From positions 124,001 through 188,000 of the forward strand of contig NZ_MULI01000004.1 of assembly GCF_002939385.1 (NCBI RefSeq): a DNA stretch of 64,000 nucleotides. Direction: 5' to 3'. Below the pieces are notes generated by a model. It searched no databases, was not told where the DNA came from, and saw nothing but the letters and a program-made list of their open reading frames with translations. The stretch comes from Streptomyces sp. MH60 (GTDB lineage Bacteria; Actinomycetota; Actinomycetes; Streptomycetales; Streptomycetaceae). Positions within the stretch are counted from its first letter, which is position 1. Every line of letters starts with the position of its first letter. Of this stretch, positions 40,567-48,774 are shown one piece after another. The position numbers and the translations under genes were made by a program.

Positions 40567-40620
40567 TCCGTGTCACTGGATTCACGCGAGACCGTCCCGT
40601 TCTCCTAGTGTGTCCTCCCA

Positions 40621-41841
40621 GTGACTTCCTTCGACACCTCCCCGCAGCTGAACGTCTGGCGCGCCCTGCTCGCCCTGGCCGTGGTGTTCGTGATGCTGGC
40701 GACCACCGGCTGGACCGCCCTGCGCGACCAGCGGGGCCCCACGGCACTCGAAGCGTCGGTCACGGCCTGGGAGCACGGCCGGATCGACGGACGGCGGCTG
40801 CCCGACGCCCAGGCGGCACCCGCCCGGCTGGCCCGCTTCTTCGCCTCGCTGACCGCCTGGCAGCGCACGAGCCTGGCCCACCGGTACCCCCTGGCCGTCG
40901 GCAACATGAACGGCGCCCCCGTCCAGCTGCGCTACCTCGCCAACCGCTCCGCGCTGCAGAAGGCGCGGTCGGTCGAGCGCGCCCGCACGCACGACGAGCA
41001 TCTGTCCCCGGCCGGGCAGCGCGAGGCCGGCCGGCGGGTGCGCAACTACGAGTCGCTGCTCGACCCCGGTCGGCACATCCTCGCCTTCGACCCGGCGGGC
41101 TCGGGCAAGGTCGCCGAGGTGTTCGGCGACCTGAACCGCGCCGACCGCGTCTCCGTGGTCGTGCCCGGCGTGGACACCGAACTGCTCACCTTCCAGCGCA
41201 CCGACCGCAAGAGGTACGCGGCGCCGGTCGGCATGGCCGAGTCGCTGTACGCGGCCGAGCGCGCGGCCAGCCCCGGCACCGGCACGGCCGTGATCGCCTG
41301 GGCCGACTACACCTCCCCCAGCGGGCTCGGCATGGAGGCGGCCACCGCGAACCGCGCCGAACACGGGGCCGTACGTCTGAACGCGCTGCTGCGCGCGCTG
41401 CCCGGCAAGGCCCCCGTCTCCCTCTTCTGCCACAGCTACGGCTCCGTGGTGTGCGGCCTCGCCGCCGACCGGCTGCCCGGCCGGGTGAGCGACATAGCGG
41501 TGGCCGGCAGTCCCGGCATGCGTGCCGAGAACGCCTCCCGCCTGGACACCTCCGCCCGGGTGTGGGCGATGCGGGACGCCGACGACTGGATCCAGGACGT
41601 GCCGTACCTGGAGGTCGGCGGCCTCGGGCACGGCGCCGATCCGGTGTCCGCCGGCTTCGGGGCACGGGTGCTGTCCGCGCGGGACGCCCAGGGGCACAGC
41701 GGCTACTTCGTGCCCGGCACGGACAGCCTGCGGAACTTCGCGGGGATCGGGGTTGGCGCATACCGCACGGTGGCCTGCGCCGACGAAGACGACACATGCC
41801 GGGCGGGTTTGTCCGCGGCGACGGCGGCCGGACGCGCGTAG
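40621..41841 (+). CDS. Membrane-anchored alpha/beta hydrolase (DUF1023)
   Basis: A 406-aa protein from GTG 40621. Residues ~13-33 form a signal anchor. The body matches DUF1023: DPAGSGKVAEVFGDLNRADRVSVVVPGVDT, the nucleophile elbow FCHSYGSVVCGL (Ser in HSYGS), and a late GHSGYFVPGTDSLRN that can supply the catalytic His. Substrate unknown; the family is abundant in Streptomyces and mycobacteria. It follows tetR by 54 bp in the same direction but has its own TAGTGT-like promoter element. Confidence 0.88.
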   Translation: MTSFDTSPQLNVWRALLALAVVFVMLATTGWTALRDQRGPTALEASVTAWEHGRIDGRRLPDAQAAPARLARFFASLTAWQRTSLAHRYPLAVGNMNGAPVQLRYLANRSALQKARSVERARTHDEHLSPAGQREAGRRVRNYESLLDPGRHILAFDPAGSGKVAEVFGDLNRADRVSVVVPGVDTELLTFQRTDRKRYAAPVGMAESLYAAERAASPGTGTAVIAWADYTSPSGLGMEAATANRAEHGAVRLNALLRALPGKAPVSLFCHSYGSVVCGLAADRLPGRVSDIAVAGSPGMRAENASRLDTSARVWAMRDADDWIQDVPYLEVGGLGHGADPVSAGFGARVLSARDAQGHSGYFVPGTDSLRNFAGIGVGAYRTVACADEDDTCRAGLSAATAAGRA

Positions 41842-41907
41842 AGGCGCAGATACTCCGGTTTGCGCGGGGAGGGGACGGGAAGGCTCGTGCCGCATACGAT
41901 GAGCCGC

Positions 41908-42783
41908 ATGGGTGACGTACTGGCCGGATTTCATGCCGCCTGGGAGTTCGAGTCCGACTCCGTGCTCATCCGCTACGAACGGGGGATTCGAACACCCAAG
42001 CTCTTCCAGGCCCTGGGGGAACGCCGTGTGCCCCTGGAGGCGATCGAGGGCGTGACCCTCACGCCCGGCAGACGCGGCACCGTCGTGCTGCGCGTCGAAC
42101 CGCGCGCGGGCGCCGATCCGCTGATCGAGGCGGCGGCCGGACAGCTGAAGGAGAGCGGCGACCCCTACCGGCTGGTGCTGCCCGCCGAACGGGAGACGCT
42201 CGCGGAGTACTACGCCGACGAGCTGCGGGCGCTGCTGACCGAGTCCGGCAAGACCGAGCGCTACCTGGTGGCTCCGCCCGAGGCGCCCCTTCAGTTCAAG
42301 GCGTACGACGGAAAGGCGTCCTTCGACGGCGACGCGGTGTCCTTCCGGTGGTCCTGGACGGGCGCGTCCTCGGCGAAATGGAAGGCCGGCGACCAGAGCT
42401 TCCCGGTCGCCGACCTGGGCGGGGTGGAGTGGCGCTCCCCCGAGATGTTCGAGGGGTACCTGCGGCTGCTGCCGCGCGACGCCGACGCCTCGGCCGCCGC
42501 TGCCGCGCCGGTCGTCCCGCAGGCCGACCAGGATCCGGCGGCCGTCGTGTTCGGGCTCGGGTACGGGCCGGTGCACGAGTCGCTGCCGTTCGCCGCGGCG
42601 GTGCTGGCCGCGGTGCGGGAACGGAGCGGCTCGGCGCCCGTGCCGGTGTCCGTGCCGGCGCCTCGGCGGGACCCGGCCGACATCGCCGAGCGGATCCGGC
42701 ATCTCGGGGAGTTGCATCAGCAGGGGCTGGTGACGGACGAGGAGTTCTCCTCGAAGAAGGCGGAGTTGCTGGCGGAGCTTTAG
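41908..42783 (+). CDS. DUF4429 protein with C-terminal SHOCT motif
   Basis: A 291-aa protein. ATG 41908 is chosen because it lies 7 nt after TACGAT (leaderless pattern); ATG 41899 would add three residues. Two repeats of a PH-like beta domain are visible: FHAAWEFESDSVLIRYERG...LGERRVPLEAIEGVTLTPG and LQFKAYDGKASFDGDAVSFRWSW. The C-terminus, DIAERIRHLGELHQQGLVTDEEFSSKKAELLAEL, is a SHOCT helix pair. DUF4429 proteins are of unknown function, possibly lipid or complex binding. Confidence 0.85.
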   Translation: MGDVLAGFHAAWEFESDSVLIRYERGIRTPKLFQALGERRVPLEAIEGVTLTPGRRGTVVLRVEPRAGADPLIEAAAGQLKESGDPYRLVLPAERETLAEYYADELRALLTESGKTERYLVAPPEAPLQFKAYDGKASFDGDAVSFRWSWTGASSAKWKAGDQSFPVADLGGVEWRSPEMFEGYLRLLPRDADASAAAAAPVVPQADQDPAAVVFGLGYGPVHESLPFAAAVLAAVRERSGSAPVPVSVPAPRRDPADIAERIRHLGELHQQGLVTDEEFSSKKAELLAEL

Positions 42784-42808
42784 CGTCTGCCGGATTCTGT
42801 TCCGTTTT

Positions 42809-42881
42809 CGGGTGCGGGCCCGTTGTGGCTGGTCGCGCCCGCGCGGCGGAGCCGCACATCGATGCGGCCCCGCGCCCCCGG
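42809..42881. repeat. Streptomyces intergenic repetitive element with hairpin
   Basis: The gap between convergent DUF4429 and aldo/keto reductase genes contains GGGTGCGGGCCCGTTGTGGC, then TGGTCGCGCCCGCGCGGCGGAG and a CATCGATGCGGCCCCGCGCC segment. From memory this wording recurs in many Streptomyces intergenic regions, usually downstream of genes. GCCGCA-N6-TGCGGC inside it (42851-42868) can fold and may terminate both genes. Confidence 0.55.
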
Positions 42882-42887
42882 GTGTCT

Positions 42888-43904
42888 CTACTCGCGTCCG
42901 GCGGAAGTGAACGTCATGTCCGCGTAGCGGTCCCCCGCCACCTTCTCCGCGATCGGTTCCAGCGACGACAGCTCGTCGTCCGTCAGGACGATGCGGGTCG
43001 CCGCCGTGTTCTCCGCCACCCGCGTCGGCTTGCGGGTGCCCGGGATCGGGATCACCGGGAGGCCGTGGACCTGGGCGCGCTGGTGGACCCAGGCCAGGGC
43101 GATCTGGCCGAGGGTGGCGCCGTGGGCCTCGGCCACGGCGCGGACCGGGGCGAGGAGCGCCGCGTTGGCCGCCGCGTTCTCGCCGGTGAAGCGGGGCTGC
43201 TGGCGCCGGAAGTCGCCCTCCGTGAGGTCCTGCTCGGCGTTGGCGAAGGAGCCGGTGAGGAAGCCCCGGCCGAGCGGCGAGTACGGGACGAGGGCCACGC
43301 CCAGTTCGCGGGCGGCCGGCACCACGCCCGCCTCGATGTCCCGGCTGAACAGCGACCACTCCGACTGCACGGCGGCGATCGGGTGCACCGTCCGAGCGGC
43401 CCGCAGTTCCTCGCCCGTCACCTCGCTCAGCCCGAGGTGCTTGACCTTGCCCTCGCGGACCAGGTCGGCCATGACGCCGACGGTCTCCTCGATCGGCACG
43501 TTCGCGTCGCGCCGGTGCATGTAGTAGAGGTCGATGACGTCCAGGTCCAGCCGGCGCAGGCTCGCCTCGACCGCCTCGCGGATGTAGGGCGCGTCGTTGC
43601 GGACGATCCGCCTGGTCGGGTCGTCCGGCGGGATCGACAGGGCGAACTTGGTCGCGACGACGACCTCCTCGCGGTGGGCCTGGAAGAACGGCGCCAGGAA
43701 ACGCTCGTTCTCGCCCGCGCCGTACGCGTCGGCCGTGTCGTAGAGCGTGACGCCCAGTTCCAGCGCCCGTTCCAGGGTGGCGCGGGACGCCTCGGCGTCG
43801 GAGGGGCCGTATCCGAAGCTCATGCCCATGCAGCCGAGGCCCTGGGCCCCCACCTCCGGGCCGTCCGTGCCGAGCCTGGCCGTCGGCATACCGCTGTCGG
43901 TCAT
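42888..43904 (-). CDS. Aldo/keto reductase
   Basis: A 338-aa (beta/alpha)8 NADPH reductase. The tetrad is visible: D in LYDTADAYGAGENE with its Tyr, K in VVATKFALS, and H in DLYYMHRRD. It resembles the AKR13-like group (YakC/pyridoxal reductase-like) acting on aldehydes. Start ATG 43904 overlaps the MerR gene stop by 4 bp (ATGA), so it is co-translated with the regulator, which probably controls it in response to reactive carbonyls. The C-terminus is complete. Confidence 0.92.
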   Translation of the reverse strand: MTDSGMPTARLGTDGPEVGAQGLGCMGMSFGYGPSDAEASRATLERALELGVTLYDTADAYGAGENERFLAPFFQAHREEVVVATKFALSIPPDDPTRRIVRNDAPYIREAVEASLRRLDLDVIDLYYMHRRDANVPIEETVGVMADLVREGKVKHLGLSEVTGEELRAARTVHPIAAVQSEWSLFSRDIEAGVVPAARELGVALVPYSPLGRGFLTGSFANAEQDLTEGDFRRQQPRFTGENAAANAALLAPVRAVAEAHGATLGQIALAWVHQRAQVHGLPVIPIPGTRKPTRVAENTAATRIVLTDDELSSLEPIAEKVAGDRYADMTFTSAGRE

Positions 43905-44398
43905 CGGGTGCCCTCCGTGTCACGGGAACGTCCGGCGTCCCCATAGAAACTGATCTTGCGGTCGAGTACGGCGACGGTGTCCTGGAGCTCGGCGATCCGC
44001 GTCAGCACGTCGCGCCGGGTGGACTCCAGCAGTTCCCGTCGGTCGAGGTAGGTGCTCTCGCCCTCGCGCACCAGCTCCGCGTACCGCACCATGTCGGCGA
44101 CCGGCATGCCGGTCATCCGCAGTTTGCCGACGAAGTCGAGCCAGTCCAGGTCGCGGTTGCTGTAGCGGCGCTGCCCGGTGTGCGAGCGGTCGATGTGGGA
44201 CATCAGGCCGATCCGCTCGTACCAGCGCAGCGTGTGGGCCGTCAGCCCGGTGAACGCGACGACCTCGCTGATGGTGTAGTGGTCCTGCCCGTCGGGGCGC
44301 GGGTGGCGCCGGGGCGGGGCGGAGCAGATGTCCGTTCTCGTGGCGTTGCTGGTGGCGTTCGGACCGAGGGTCCCGGCCGTGGTCTGCATCACCGTCAT
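43901..44398 (-). CDS. MerR-family regulator of the aldo/keto reductase operon
   Basis: A 165-aa protein. After a ~40-residue polar leader, YTISEVVAFTGLTAHTLRWYERIGLM is the MerR HTH with the usual TxRYYE-like wing. GQRRYSNRDLDWLDFVGKLR and a dimerising coiled coil (LLESTRRDVLTRIAELQDTV) follow. There is no cysteine in the effector end, arguing against a metal or thiol sensor of the CueR or NmlR kind. Start ATG 44398 lies 7 nt after TAGCGT. It auto-regulates, most likely, through the palindrome at 44416. Confidence 0.9.
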   Translation of the reverse strand: MTVMQTTAGTLGPNATSNATRTDICSAPPRRHPRPDGQDHYTISEVVAFTGLTAHTLRWYERIGLMSHIDRSHTGQRRYSNRDLDWLDFVGKLRMTGMPVADMVRYAELVREGESTYLDRRELLESTRRDVLTRIAELQDTVAVLDRKISFYGDAGRSRDTEGTR

Positions 44399-44402
44399 GA
44401 CC

Positions 44403-44438
44403 TCCACGCTATGACCTTGGAGTGCACTCCAAGCAAGC
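44403..44438 (-). promoter_or_regulatory. MerR-type promoter with 19-bp spacer and perfect 18-bp palindrome
   Basis: On the minus strand TTGCTT, 19 bp, TAGCGT, then 7 nt to the ATG of the MerR gene. The overlong 19-bp spacer is the hallmark of MerR-activated promoters. Within it lies CTTGGAGTGCACTCCAAG (44416-44433), an uninterrupted palindrome of the kind bound by MerR dimers. Confidence 0.8.
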
Positions 44439-44494
44439 GCGTCCGGCGGGAAATACACAGGACACACGATCCGGCGGGTCACTAGCGTGCGGGC

Positions 44495-44965
44495 ATGAGC
44501 CTCGTACGCCGTGCCGTGGTCGAAGACGCGCGGGAAGTACTCCGCCTCCGACAGGTGATGATCGATTCCATGGACCCCGGTGCTTCCACCGCGTGGCAGG
44601 CGGAGTCCCTGTCCGGCCTGCGGAACAGACTGGCGGATCCGGACGGGAGCTTCGCGGCGTTCGTGGTCGACCACCCGGAGCGGCCGGACGCGCTGGCGGC
44701 GCTGGTGGTGGGGACGCTGGAGTACCGGATCGGCGGACCGGGCCGTCCGGCGAACGGTCTGATCGGATACGTCTTCAGCGTCGCCACCGATCCGGACGCC
44801 CGGCGCCGCGGGTACGCGCGGGCGTGCATGGACGAGCTGCTGGAGTGGTTCCGCGAGCGGGGCGCCGGGCACGTCATGCTCACGGCCTCCCCCGACGCCG
44901 AGTCCCTGTACGCGTCGATGGGCTTCTCGCGCGACACCACCCCCTCGATGCGGCTGCGCCTCTGA
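44495..44965 (+). CDS. GNAT-family N-acetyltransferase
   Basis: A 156-aa protein from ATG 44495, 6 nt after TAGCGT (leaderless-type). The GNAT core is IGYVFSVATDPDARRRGYARACMDELLEWFRERG: a beta-4 strand and the acetyl-CoA loop RRRGYA. A typical end ESLYASMGFSRDTTPSMRLRL follows. Substrate unknown. Downstream the serine hydrolase gene starts after 19 bp with its own promoter element. Confidence 0.9.
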   Translation: MSLVRRAVVEDAREVLRLRQVMIDSMDPGASTAWQAESLSGLRNRLADPDGSFAAFVVDHPERPDALAALVVGTLEYRIGGPGRPANGLIGYVFSVATDPDARRRGYARACMDELLEWFRERGAGHVMLTASPDAESLYASMGFSRDTTPSMRLRL

Positions 44966-44984
44966 GCCGCTTAGGCTCGACGCC

Positions 44985-45812
44985 ATGTCCTTGAACAGCC
45001 TCGCGTCGATCGAGAACTGGCCGGTCCCCACCGCGGCGGCGGGCGTCGTACGGGCGGACGGCACGGCCCTCGGCACCCACGGCCCCGTCGCGCACCGCTT
45101 CCCGCTCGCCTCGGTCACCAAGCCGCTGGCGGCCTACGCGGCGCTGGTGGCGTACGAGGAGGGCGCGATCGAGCTGGACGAACCCGCCGGGCCGCCCGGG
45201 GCGACGGTCCGCCACCTGCTCGCGCACACCTCGGGGCTCGCCTTCGACGAGCACCGGGTGACCTCCGCGCCCGGGGAGCGCCGGCTGTACTCCAACGCCG
45301 GTTTCGAGCAGCTCGGCGACCACATCGCGAAGGCGGCGGACATGCCGTTCGCCGAGTACGCGCGGCAGGCGGTGCTGGAGCCGCTGGGCATGGCGCACAC
45401 CTCCCTGGACGGCTCCCCGGCGAAGGACGGTGTCTCCACGGTCGAGGACCTGCTCCGCTTCGCGGCCGAGGTGCAGGCGCCCCGGCTGCTGGACCCGCGC
45501 ACGGTCGCGGAGGCGATGACGGTCCAGTACCCGGGGACGAAGGGCGTCCTGCCGGGCTACGGCCACCAGAACCCCAACGACTGGGGCCTCGGCTTCGAGA
45601 TCCGCGACTCCAAGTCCCCGCACTGGACGGGCTCCGCCTCCTCCCCGCGCGCCTTCGGCCACTTCGGCCAGTCCGGCACGTTCCTCTGGATCGACCCGGA
45701 CGCCCAACTCGCCTGCGTCGCCCTCACCGACCGGGCCTTCGGCCCCTGGGCGGTCGAGGCGTGGCCGCCCTTCACGGACGCGGTGCTGGCCGAGGCAAGG
45801 AGCCGGTCCTAG
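44985..45812 (+). CDS. Class C beta-lactamase-like serine hydrolase
   Basis: A 275-aa protein. ATG 44985 lies 7 nt after TAGGCT. The SxxK catalytic motif is SVTK (43-46), followed by HLLAHTSGL, YSN (the YxN motif) near residue 103, and HFGQSGTFLWIDP in place of the KTG box. There is no signal peptide, so this is a cytosolic esterase or peptidase of the beta-lactamase/penicillin-binding fold rather than an antibiotic-resistance enzyme. The 3' end overlaps the pirin gene by 4 bp. Confidence 0.88.
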   Translation: MSLNSLASIENWPVPTAAAGVVRADGTALGTHGPVAHRFPLASVTKPLAAYAALVAYEEGAIELDEPAGPPGATVRHLLAHTSGLAFDEHRVTSAPGERRLYSNAGFEQLGDHIAKAADMPFAEYARQAVLEPLGMAHTSLDGSPAKDGVSTVEDLLRFAAEVQAPRLLDPRTVAEAMTVQYPGTKGVLPGYGHQNPNDWGLGFEIRDSKSPHWTGSASSPRAFGHFGQSGTFLWIDPDAQLACVALTDRAFGPWAVEAWPPFTDAVLAEARSRS

Positions 45813-46462
45813 GCCATCTCCCACAGCAGCACCTCGGCCCGCGTCACCGCCACCGCGTCCACCCCTTCGGCGTCCGTGACCCGGGCCGCGTCGCCCGCGC
45901 CCAGTTCCTCGTCACCGAGGCGCACTTCGCCGCGCACGACGTGGACGTACACGTACGCCCCGTCCGGCACCGCCGTCCGCTCCCCCGCGGCCAGGCGCCG
46001 TACGTGAAGCATCGCGGCCGCCTCCGGGACGGCGTACGGGGTGGAGTCGGCGATGCCGCGGACGATCTCGTAGGCGGGGTCGCCGCCGGGCTCGCGCGGG
46101 GCCAGCCACATCTGGACGAAGGTCAGGGGGACGGCGGCGTCGTTGCGTTCGACGTGGCGGACGCCGCCCGCCGCGCTGAGGCGCTGCACGTCACCGGCGC
46201 GGACCACCGTCTCGTGGCCCGCGCTGTCGCGGTGGGTCAGCTCGCCCTCGACCACCCAGGTGACGATCTCGGTGTGGCTGTGCGGGTGCTCGTCGAAGCC
46301 GGCGCCGGGCTCCAGGCGCTCCTCGTTGCAGGCGAGCAGGGCGCCGAAGCGGAGGTTGTCGGGATCGTAGTGGGGCCCGAAGGAGAAGGCGTGGCGGGAG
46401 GCGATGCCCGCGGCCTCGTCGCCTCCGGGGTAGCGCTCGTCGGCGCGGCGTACGTCCATCAC
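45809..46462 (-). CDS. Pirin-family bicupin protein
   Basis: A 217-aa protein. Start GTG 46462 (alternatives GTG 46471, ATG 46459) is chosen for its spacing of 7 nt to TACGGT. The N-terminal cupin carries the pirin metal site HPHSHTEIVTWVVEGELTHRDS and a downstream QRLSAAGGVRHVERN. The C-terminal cupin is degenerate. Pirins of this type (YhhW-like) are non-haem metal proteins, some with quercetinase activity. Function here unknown. Confidence 0.88.
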   Translation of the reverse strand: MMDVRRADERYPGGDEAAGIASRHAFSFGPHYDPDNLRFGALLACNEERLEPGAGFDEHPHSHTEIVTWVVEGELTHRDSAGHETVVRAGDVQRLSAAGGVRHVERNDAAVPLTFVQMWLAPREPGGDPAYEIVRGIADSTPYAVPEAAAMLHVRRLAAGERTAVPDGAYVYVHVVRGEVRLGDEELGAGDAARVTDAEGVDAVAVTRAEVLLWEMA

Positions 46463-46521
46463 GTCGTTCACCGTAGCCCCGGCGGCACACCCGCCCGGCC
46501 CGATAAGGCAGTCTTGTCCCC

Positions 46522-47727
46522 GTGCCCGAACCCGAAACCGGCAAGCCCGACGCCCCCGCCCAGCCCGCCCACTCGCACACCGCGACGCTCAAGCGGCTGG
46601 AGCAGTCCTCCGGATCGCTGGCCGCGCAGGCCATCGCGCGCATGGACGAGACGCTGCCGTGGTACCGGGCGATGCCACCGGAGAACCGTTCCTGGATCGG
46701 GCTGGTCGCCCAGGCCGGCATCGCCGCGTTCACCGAGTGGTTCCGGCGGCCGGACGCGCCCCAGGCCATCTCCACCGACGTCTTCGGCACCGCGCCGCGC
46801 GAGCTGACCCGGGCGATCACGCTGCGGCAGACCGTGGAGATGGTGCGGACCACCATCGAGGTGATGGAGTCCGCGATCGACGAGGTCGCCGCCCCCGGTG
46901 ACGAGTCGGTGCTGCGCGAGGCGCTGCTGGTGTACGCCCGGGAGATCGCCTTCGCGACCGCCCAGGTGTACGCGCAGGCCGCCGAGGCACGCGGTGCCTG
47001 GGACGCGCGCCTGGAGTCGCTGGTGGTGAACGCCGTGCTCAGCGGGGAGGCCGACGAGGGGGCCGTGTCGCGGGCCGCCGCCCTCGGCTGGAACTCGCCG
47101 GAGCACGTGTGCGTGGTGCTGGGCACCGCTCCCGACGGGGACTCCGAGCTGACCGTGGAGGCCATCCGACGGGCGGCCCGGCACGCCAAGCTCCAGGTGC
47201 TGACCGGGGTGCTCGGCGACCGCCTGGTGGTGATCGCGGGGGGCCGCAACGACCCGCTGGCGGTGGCGAAGTCGCTGATCGGGCCGTTCGCACAGGGGCC
47301 GGTCGTCGCCGGGCCGGTGGTGCCGGACCTGCAGGCCGCGACCCGGTCCGCGCAGGCCGCCGCGGCCGGGCTCAAGGCGTGCACCGCCTGGCAGGACGCG
47401 CCGCGCCCGGTGCTCGCCGACGATCTGCTGCCGGAGCGCGCGATCGCCTCGGACCCCTCGGCCCGTGAGCAACTGGTGGAGGAGATCTACAGACCGCTGG
47501 AGGAGGCGGGGGCGGCGCTCCTGGAGACGCTCAGCGTCTATCTCGAACAGGCGAGCAGTCTGGAAGGTGCCGCCCGGATGCTCTTCGTTCACCCGAACAC
47601 CGTGCGCTACCGGCTCCGACGTGTGACTGACGTCACCGGATGGTCGCCCTCTGATGTACGGTCTGCGTTCACACTGCGGATCGCGCTCATCCTGGGGCGT
47701 CTGGCCGACGGAGATCCGCCGCTCTAG
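46522..47727 (+). CDS. fasR: FasR-type transcriptional activator of fatty-acid synthesis
   Basis: A 401-aa PucR-like regulator from GTG 46522. The N-terminal two thirds are a ligand-sensing region; the C-terminal HTH_30 domain reads SLEGAARMLFVHPNTVRYRLRRVTDVTGWSPSDVRSAFTLRIALILGR. It lies immediately before fabD, the position of S. coelicolor FasR, shown to activate the fabD-fabH-acpP-fabF operon. The region after its stop holds a clear inverted repeat, the probable binding site. Related regulator genes sit beside fabD in mycobacteria. Confidence 0.9.
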   Translation: MPEPETGKPDAPAQPAHSHTATLKRLEQSSGSLAAQAIARMDETLPWYRAMPPENRSWIGLVAQAGIAAFTEWFRRPDAPQAISTDVFGTAPRELTRAITLRQTVEMVRTTIEVMESAIDEVAAPGDESVLREALLVYAREIAFATAQVYAQAAEARGAWDARLESLVVNAVLSGEADEGAVSRAAALGWNSPEHVCVVLGTAPDGDSELTVEAIRRAARHAKLQVLTGVLGDRLVVIAGGRNDPLAVAKSLIGPFAQGPVVAGPVVPDLQAATRSAQAAAAGLKACTAWQDAPRPVLADDLLPERAIASDPSAREQLVEEIYRPLEEAGAALLETLSVYLEQASSLEGAARMLFVHPNTVRYRLRRVTDVTGWSPSDVRSAFTLRIALILGRLADGDPPL

Positions 47728-47729
47728 GA

Positions 47730-47750
47730 TTTTGTGCAGGGTCCACAAAA
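47730..47750. promoter_or_regulatory. Inverted repeat TTTTGTG-N7-CACAAAA upstream of fabD (probable FasR site)
   Basis: Two perfect 7-bp arms (47730-47736 and 47744-47750) separated by 7 bp, in the short fasR-fabD gap. AT-rich arms are conspicuous in this GC-rich DNA. FasR is known to bind the fabD promoter; assigning this exact repeat is inference from position and symmetry. Confidence 0.7.
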
Positions 47751-47816
47751 CCCGCCCTTGTTCTTCGTCCCTGTCCCCACGGGCGGTCGTGGCCGTCCTC
47801 AAGAGAGAGTGTGAGA

Positions 47817-48758
47817 GTGCTCGTACTCGTCGCTCCCGGCCAGGGCGCCCAGACGCCCGGCTTCCTGACTGACTGGCTCGCCCTTCCCGGCGCCGCGGAC
47901 CGCGTCGCCGCGTGGTCCGACGCCATCGGACTCGATCTCGCCCACTTCGGCACCAAGGCCGACGCGGACGAGATCCGAGACACGTCCGTGGCCCAGCCGC
48001 TGCTGGTCGCCGCCGGGCTCCTCTCCGCCGCGGCACTCGGTACGCACTCGTCTGCCGTGACCGCGGCGGGCGCGCCCGGCGCGGTCGCGGGCCACAGCGT
48101 CGGCGAGATCACCGCCGCCGTCTTCGCGGGCGTCCTCGACGACGCCGCCGCGCTGACCCTCGTACGCCGTCGCGGTCTGGCCATGGCCGCGGCCGCCGCG
48201 GTGACCGAGACCGGCATGTCGGCGCTGCTCGGCGGCGACCCCGAGGTGAGCGTCGCGCACCTGGAGAAGCTCGGCCTGACCCCGGCGAACATGAACGGCG
48301 CCGGTCAGATCGTGGCGGCCGGCACCATGGAGCAACTGGCCGCGCTGAACGAGGACAAGCCCGAAGGCGTCCGCAAGGTCGTGCCGCTGAAGGTGGCCGG
48401 TGCCTTCCACACCCACCACATGGCGCCCGCGGTGGACAAGCTCGCCGAGGCCGCGAAGGCACTGACGCCGGCCGACCCGAAGGTGACGTACGTCTCCAAC
48501 AAGGACGGCCGGACCGTCGCCGCCGGCACCGAGGTGCTGGACCGGCTCGTCGGCCAGGTCGCCAACCCGGTGCGCTGGGACCTGTGCATGGAGACGTTCA
48601 AGGAGCTGGGCGTCACCGCGATCATCGAGGTGTGTCCGGGCGGCACGCTGACCGGGCTGGCCAAGCGGGCCCTGCCCGGTGTGAAGACGCTGGCCCTGAA
48701 GACCCCCGCCGACCTCGACGCGGCCCGCGAGCTCGTCGCCGAGCACACCCAGGCCTGA
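47817..48758 (+). CDS. fabD: Malonyl-CoA:ACP transacylase
   Basis: A 313-aa protein. GTG 47817 is taken because the product MLVLVAPGQGAQTPG then begins like known Streptomyces FabD; GTG 47811 is two codons earlier. Active-site serine S94 is in GHSVGE, the oxyanion Gln is in GQGAQT, and the catalytic His is in AFHTHHM. It loads malonate onto AcpP, the first committed step of fatty-acid elongation. First gene of the fab operon; also able to supply malonyl groups to polyketide synthases. Confidence 0.96.
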   Translation: MLVLVAPGQGAQTPGFLTDWLALPGAADRVAAWSDAIGLDLAHFGTKADADEIRDTSVAQPLLVAAGLLSAAALGTHSSAVTAAGAPGAVAGHSVGEITAAVFAGVLDDAAALTLVRRRGLAMAAAAAVTETGMSALLGGDPEVSVAHLEKLGLTPANMNGAGQIVAAGTMEQLAALNEDKPEGVRKVVPLKVAGAFHTHHMAPAVDKLAEAAKALTPADPKVTYVSNKDGRTVAAGTEVLDRLVGQVANPVRWDLCMETFKELGVTAIIEVCPGGTLTGLAKRALPGVKTLALKTPADLDAARELVAEHTQA

Positions 48759-48774
48759 CAAGGAGCCCGAGAGC

